A DNA stretch of 8,537 nt, taken from NCBI GenBank assembly GCA_013811975.1, contig JACCUF010000101.1:1-8537 (forward strand), given 5' to 3'. The stretch comes from Geodermatophilaceae bacterium. GTDB taxonomy: Bacteria; Actinomycetota; Actinomycetes; Mycobacteriales; Geodermatophilaceae. Shown one piece after another: positions 6,217-8,537 of the stretch (positions are counted from its first letter, which is position 1; each line of letters starts with the position of its first letter). Both the position numbers and the translations under genes were made by a program. A model generated the notes under the pieces. It saw only the letters and a program-made list of their open reading frames with translations. It was not told where the DNA came from and made no database searches.

Positions 6217-6562
6217 ACCCCCAACCTACGACGAGGGTCTGACATTTCTTGACCGAGAAGCCCTGGCCCACAGAACTTTTCGAAAGAACTTCTACGTCAG
6301 CTTCGAGTCCCGACGTTCGAGGCACGGTCGCGAATGTTTGGCTCGGTCAAAGACGGTTGGGTCGACCACCACGACGTGGCACACCAGGTGCCGGTCCGGT
6401 GTCGTTGGCTTGATCCGCCTGGCGACATCGTCTGTGGGATTCCAGCCACTGCAGGGTGTGTCAAGCACTGCTCGTCAAGCAACCCAACATCCTCATTCGA
6501 ACGCTGGGCGGACGATGTTGTACGTCAACAGGCTGCGAACGTCACGGCTTCTCGTTTGGTGC
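6217..6562. other. Intergenic stretch without a convincing gene
   Basis: This gap lies between the start of the HNH gene and the stop of the amidotransferase gene, both on the - strand. It should hold the HNH promoter and the end of the amine operon transcript. A 58-codon - strand frame (GTG 6468 to TAG 6292) and an overlapping + strand frame from ATG 6334 are both open, but neither matches a family I know and neither has a good ribosome binding site. Visible repeats are GTCAAGC at 6460-6466 and 6474-6480 (14-bp period; the - strand reads TTGACA at 6464-6459), a stem GGCAC/GTGCC at 6378-6392, CAACATC/GATGTTG at 6485-6520, and a TTTCGAAA palindrome at 6278-6285 flanked by two GAACTT copies. 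No clear -10 box follows the TTGACA. Confidence 0.4.
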
Positions 6563-7273
6563 TCACGCATGGCCGGCCGCGGTCACCAGGGCCTGGAAGA
6601 GCCGCGGGTCGGCGCCCTTCTCCGGATGCCAGAGGACTCCGATGCAGAACGGAAGGCCCGGGTCCTCGATGGCTTCAACGATGCCATCCGGTGCCCATGC
6701 GGTGGCTACATATCCGGGGTGGTCGGCCAGACCCTGGTGGTGATAGCTGGATACCCGTGAGGACGGACCGAGGATTGCATGCAATCGGCTGTCAGGCGAG
6801 ATCGTGATGTCGTGTTCGCCATACACCCCTGGCTCCGGGGAATGTCCCTCATGGCCGAGTGCGTCGGGAAGATGCTGGATGAGCTGACCACCTGCCGCCA
6901 CGGCCATGACTTGCACCCCGCGACAGATCCCGAGCACCGGACGTTGGCGTTGCCGCATCGTCGCAATCAGGGCAACTTCTGCCGCGTCACGTTCGGGATT
7001 CGGTTGTTGGGCCAGCGGGTGCGGAGACTGGCCGTATCCGGTGGGATCGAGATCGGGGCCGCCGACCAGGATCAGTCCGTCGAGGCGCTCACCGACCACG
7101 TCAAGCATCTCCGTCGTGGTGGTCGCGGCCGGCGGGATGATGACCGGGATTCCCCCTGCTGCCAGCACGTGGTCGACATAGGCCTGCGGGACCAGCGCGG
7201 CCGGGACGTCGTGCCAGGTGCGCCACGACGCGGGTCCGACATAACTGCTGAGGCCGATCAGTGGAGGAGGCAT
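6563..7273 (-). CDS. Class I glutamine amidotransferase, gamma-glutamyl-GABA hydrolase family (PuuD-like)
   Basis: Peptidase C26 enzymes of this type hydrolyse gamma-glutamyl amides; PuuD of E. coli releases GABA from gamma-glutamyl-GABA in putrescine breakdown. The 236-residue cytoplasmic protein has the full catalytic triad: nucleophile Cys117 in GICRG, and His216 and Glu218 in VLWHPE. Family signatures GGPDLDP (71-77) and SSYHHQ (175-180) are present. The ATG at 7273 follows the SDR gene stop by 6 bases, and an AGGTC-like ribosome binding site overlaps that stop, so the two are one operon. The SDR and aldehyde dehydrogenase remnant upstream and the ethanolamine permease beyond suggest that it removes the glutamyl group late in an amine catabolic route. 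Which amine is used (ethanolamine, putrescine or another) cannot be decided from the sequence. Confidence 0.88.
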   Translation of the reverse strand: MPPPLIGLSSYVGPASWRTWHDVPAALVPQAYVDHVLAAGGIPVIIPPAATTTTEMLDVVGERLDGLILVGGPDLDPTGYGQSPHPLAQQPNPERDAAEVALIATMRQRQRPVLGICRGVQVMAVAAGGQLIQHLPDALGHEGHSPEPGVYGEHDITISPDSRLHAILGPSSRVSSYHHQGLADHPGYVATAWAPDGIVEAIEDPGLPFCIGVLWHPEKGADPRLFQALVTAAGHA

Positions 7274-7279
7274 TCTGAC

Positions 7280-8050
7280 CTAGACCGGGGTCACGTACGC
7301 GCCGCTGATCCCGCCGTCGACCAAGAAGGTCGAGGCGGTCATGAAACTGGAGTCATCGCTGGCCAGAAACAGCGCGGCAGAGGCGATCTCGTCCGGCTCG
7401 GCGAAGCGACCCATCGGGATGTGCACCAGCCGTCGAGCCGCTCGCGCCGGATCGCTGGCGAACAACTCCCGCAGCAACGGGGTGTTGACCGGGCCGGGGC
7501 ACAACGCGTTGACCCGTACGCCCTCGCGGGCGAACTGCACCCCGAGCTCCCGCGACATCGCCAGCACCCCGCCCTTGCTCGCGGTGTAGGAGATCTGCGA
7601 GGTGGCCGCACCCATGACCGCCACGAAGGAGGCGGTATTGATGATCGACCCCTTCCCCTGCTCGACCATGTACGGGATCGCCGCCTTGCAGCAGAGGTAC
7701 ACGCTGGTCAGATTGACCTCCTGTACTTGGCGCCAGGCCGCCAGGTCAGTGGTCAGGATCGAGTCGTCCTCGGGCGGGGATATCCCGGCGTTGTTGAAGG
7801 CGACGTCGACGCTGCCGTACTCGTTATTGGTCACCGCGAAGAGCTCGTCAACCTGCTCGGGGTCGGTCACATCGCACACGAGGAAGTGCCCGTCGAGTTG
7901 GGCCGCGATCCGGGCCCCGGACAACTCGTCCAGGTCGCCGATGACGACGCGGGCGCCCTCGGCTGCGAAGCGTCGGGCGGTTGCCAGCCCGATGCCGCTG
8001 CATCCTCCAGTGATGACCGCGGTACGGCCGTCCAGCCTGCCCTGACTCAT
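7280..8050 (-). CDS. SDR family NAD-type dehydrogenase in the amine locus
   Basis: This 256-residue classical SDR has TGGCSGIG (14-21), NNAG (86-89), Asn113, Ser141, Tyr155 and Lys159 (YTASK), all needed for catalysis. Asp39 at the end of the second strand (IGDLD) indicates NAD(H) preference. Annotation pipelines usually name such proteins 3-oxoacyl-ACP reductase, but the setting does not support fatty acid synthesis. A comparable neighbourhood, from memory, is M. tuberculosis Rv2857c (SDR), Rv2858c (aldehyde dehydrogenase), Rv2859c (amidotransferase) and Rv2860c (glutamine synthetase-like). It probably oxidises an intermediate of amine breakdown; the substrate is unknown. ATG 8050 directly abuts the TAG of the aldehyde dehydrogenase remnant (TAGATG), and its ribosome binding site GGGAGG lies inside that remnant. 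It leads into the amidotransferase gene 6 bases downstream. Confidence 0.9.
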   Translation of the reverse strand: MSQGRLDGRTAVITGGCSGIGLATARRFAAEGARVVIGDLDELSGARIAAQLDGHFLVCDVTDPEQVDELFAVTNNEYGSVDVAFNNAGISPPEDDSILTTDLAAWRQVQEVNLTSVYLCCKAAIPYMVEQGKGSIINTASFVAVMGAATSQISYTASKGGVLAMSRELGVQFAREGVRVNALCPGPVNTPLLRELFASDPARAARRLVHIPMGRFAEPDEIASAALFLASDDSSFMTASTFLVDGGISGAYVTPV

Positions 8051-8232
8051 CTAGGCCTCCCTGGTGGCCAGACGTACCTGAACCTCGGTCATGGTGTTTC
8101 GGCGGCTCCCGACCGGATTCCCGACCGATGCCGGAGACTTTGAAGCCACCGAACGGCGTGGAGTATGGCACTGAGCCGCGCGAGTTGACCCACAGGTTGG
8201 GGCCTCAACACATGGCGACTTTGCGGCAGGTC
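8051..8232 (-). pseudogene. Aldehyde dehydrogenase, damaged C-terminal remnant
   Basis: The - strand encodes a recognisable aldehyde dehydrogenase C-terminus: NLWVNSRGSVPYSTPFGG, then FKVSGIGRESGRE, and after a one-base frame change TMTEVQVRLATREA and TAG (8053-8051). Intact enzymes have a Glu-Thr/Tyr-Thr-Glu stretch 5 residues after the GRE, which is restored by removing one base near 8100-8110. Just upstream, in the first frame, is an in-frame TGA (about 8207), preceded by RKVAMC, which resembles the family's RVAxxL segment but is about two codons short. Beyond about 8232 there is no further similarity, so around 450 N-terminal residues including the active-site Cys are missing. It can have no enzyme activity. 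The remaining piece still supplies the ribosome binding site for the SDR gene. Confidence 0.75.
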
Positions 8233-8243
8233 CTCCACGACCC

Positions 8244-8271
8244 TTGACAGTGGGTGGCAGGTGAGTAATTT
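8244..8271 (+). promoter_or_regulatory. Sigma70-type promoter of the ethanolamine permease gene
   Basis: A perfect -35 box TTGACA (8244-8249) is followed after 16 bases by TAATTT (8266-8271), a good -10 box. Transcription would start near 8278, giving an untranslated leader of about 55 bases. It is the best promoter in the window and begins right where similarity to the aldehyde dehydrogenase remnant stops. Confidence 0.6.
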
Positions 8272-8289
8272 CGGCCCTCGGCAGCTCAG

Positions 8290-8317
8290 GGTCTGGTCAC
8301 AGACCAGTGACGTGACC
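8290..8317 (+). promoter_or_regulatory. Nested palindromes in the permease leader (operator or hairpin)
   Basis: Four overlapping inverted repeats share bases here: GGTCTG/CAGACC (8290-8295, 8300-8305), CTGGTC/GACCAG (8293-8298, 8302-8307), GTCAC/GTGAC (8296-8300, 8307-8311) and GGTCAC/GTGACC (8295-8300, 8312-8317). GTGAC is also tandemly repeated at 8307-8316. The site lies just downstream of the predicted transcription start and ends 2 bases before the AGAGGAG ribosome binding site. TGGTC-ACA-GACCA resembles GntR-family operators in form. An RNA switch between alternative hairpins is the other reading. Confidence 0.45.
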
Positions 8318-8332
8318 CGAGAGGAGCGGCTC

Positions 8333-8537
8333 GTGAACCCTCAACAGAAGAAGGCTTCCGGTTTCGGCTACGAGAAAGTGAGCCAGGACTACCTGCAGAA
8401 GCGTGAACTCAAGCAGGGGGCGGCGGGCTGGCTGCTGCTTGCCGGACTGGGCGTCGCCTATGTCATCTCCGGCGACTTCGCCGGTTGGAACTTCGGTCTC
8501 GAGCAGGGCGGGTGGGGCGGCTTGCTGATCGCCACCG
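8333..8537 (+). CDS. eat: Ethanolamine permease (APC family), 5' part only
   Basis: Only the first 68 residues are in the window. They read MNPQQKKASGFGYEKVSQDY, then YLQKRELKQGAAGWLLLAG, then VAYVISGDFAGWNFGLEQGG, WGGLLIAT. This matches the start of amino acid-polyamine-organocation (APC) carriers annotated as ethanolamine permease, where the ISGDFAGWNFGL.QGGWGG segment is characteristic. The first membrane segment starts at about residue 33. GTG 8333 follows AGAGGAG (8320-8326) by 6 bases; the in-frame GTG at 8312 has no such site. It would import ethanolamine or a similar small amine for the gamma-glutamylation pathway whose remnants lie on the other strand. I would expect a glutamine-synthetase-like gene beyond the window. 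Substrate is inferred from family resemblance. Confidence 0.85.
   Translation, partial: MNPQQKKASGFGYEKVSQDYLQKRELKQGAAGWLLLAGLGVAYVISGDFAGWNFGLEQGGWGGLLIAT

Noticed and set aside
6295..6325. tRNA T-arm-like GCTTCGAGTCCCG
   Set aside because: The flanking bases do not form a T-stem, and no acceptor, D or anticodon arms are found around it.
6278..6325. LexA/SOS box from TTCGAA, GTTCGA and TCGAAC fragments
   Set aside because: None of the half sites is paired at the spacing required by the actinobacterial SOS box.
6779..8143. A 454-codon + strand open frame
   Set aside because: It is antisense to the amidotransferase and SDR genes, which have complete motifs; the frame is a GC-rich shadow rich in Arg, Gly and Asp without a domain.
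8044..8171. An open - strand frame beginning MPYSTPFGGF as an independent gene
   Set aside because: Its first half is an aldehyde dehydrogenase C-terminus, and its second half is an out-of-frame reading of the dehydrogenase tail and the SDR gene.
1..8537. CRISPR array, complete insertion sequence or prophage attachment site
   Set aside because: No regularly spaced repeats, no transposase or integrase reading frame and no tRNA gene were found.

Overview
This 8.5 kb window is GC-rich DNA with many GTG starts and 4-base stop/start overlaps. Its gene content (a separate lnt and ppm1 pair, FxsA, and a DUF222/13E12-type HNH protein) points to an actinomycete chromosome (Actinomycetota); the genus cannot be named from the sequence.

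Left part (1-3336, + strand): a long gene-free leader with strong inverted repeats precedes a tight three-gene operon. Lnt (apolipoprotein N-acyltransferase), Ppm1 (polyprenol-phosphate mannose synthase) and an FxsA-family membrane protein are joined by 4-base overlaps. Lnt finishes lipoprotein acylation, while Ppm1 makes the mannose donor for extracytoplasmic mannosylation and lipoglycans, so the operon serves the cell envelope. A hairpin just after fxsA may end it.

Middle (3378-4830): a VapBC-type toxin-antitoxin pair (ribbon-helix-helix antitoxin, PIN toxin) has a likely leaderless promoter overlapped by a palindromic operator. Three bases past the toxin stop, on the opposite strand, lies the 3' end of a YgfF-like short-chain dehydrogenase.

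Next (4922-6562, - strand): a DUF222/HNH endonuclease-like gene is split by a -1 frameshift, at a place that happens to contain a G_GGC_CCG heptamer. It is followed by about 350 bp without a convincing gene.

Right part (6563-8537): a class I glutamine amidotransferase (gamma-glutamyl-GABA hydrolase family) and an NAD-type SDR form a - strand operon. Directly upstream is only the damaged 3' tail of an aldehyde dehydrogenase gene. Divergent from it, on the + strand, an ethanolamine-permease-like gene begins behind a good sigma70-type promoter and a cluster of nested palindromes, and runs off the window. Together these look like a rearranged, partly decayed amine (ethanolamine/polyamine) utilisation locus using the gamma-glutamylation route.

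No tRNA, rRNA, CRISPR array or complete insertion sequence was seen. No clearly new defence or mobile system is evident. The most checkable novelties are the structured lnt leader with a complement to its own ribosome binding site, the vapBC operator arrangement, the possible frameshift site, and the aldehyde dehydrogenase scar.
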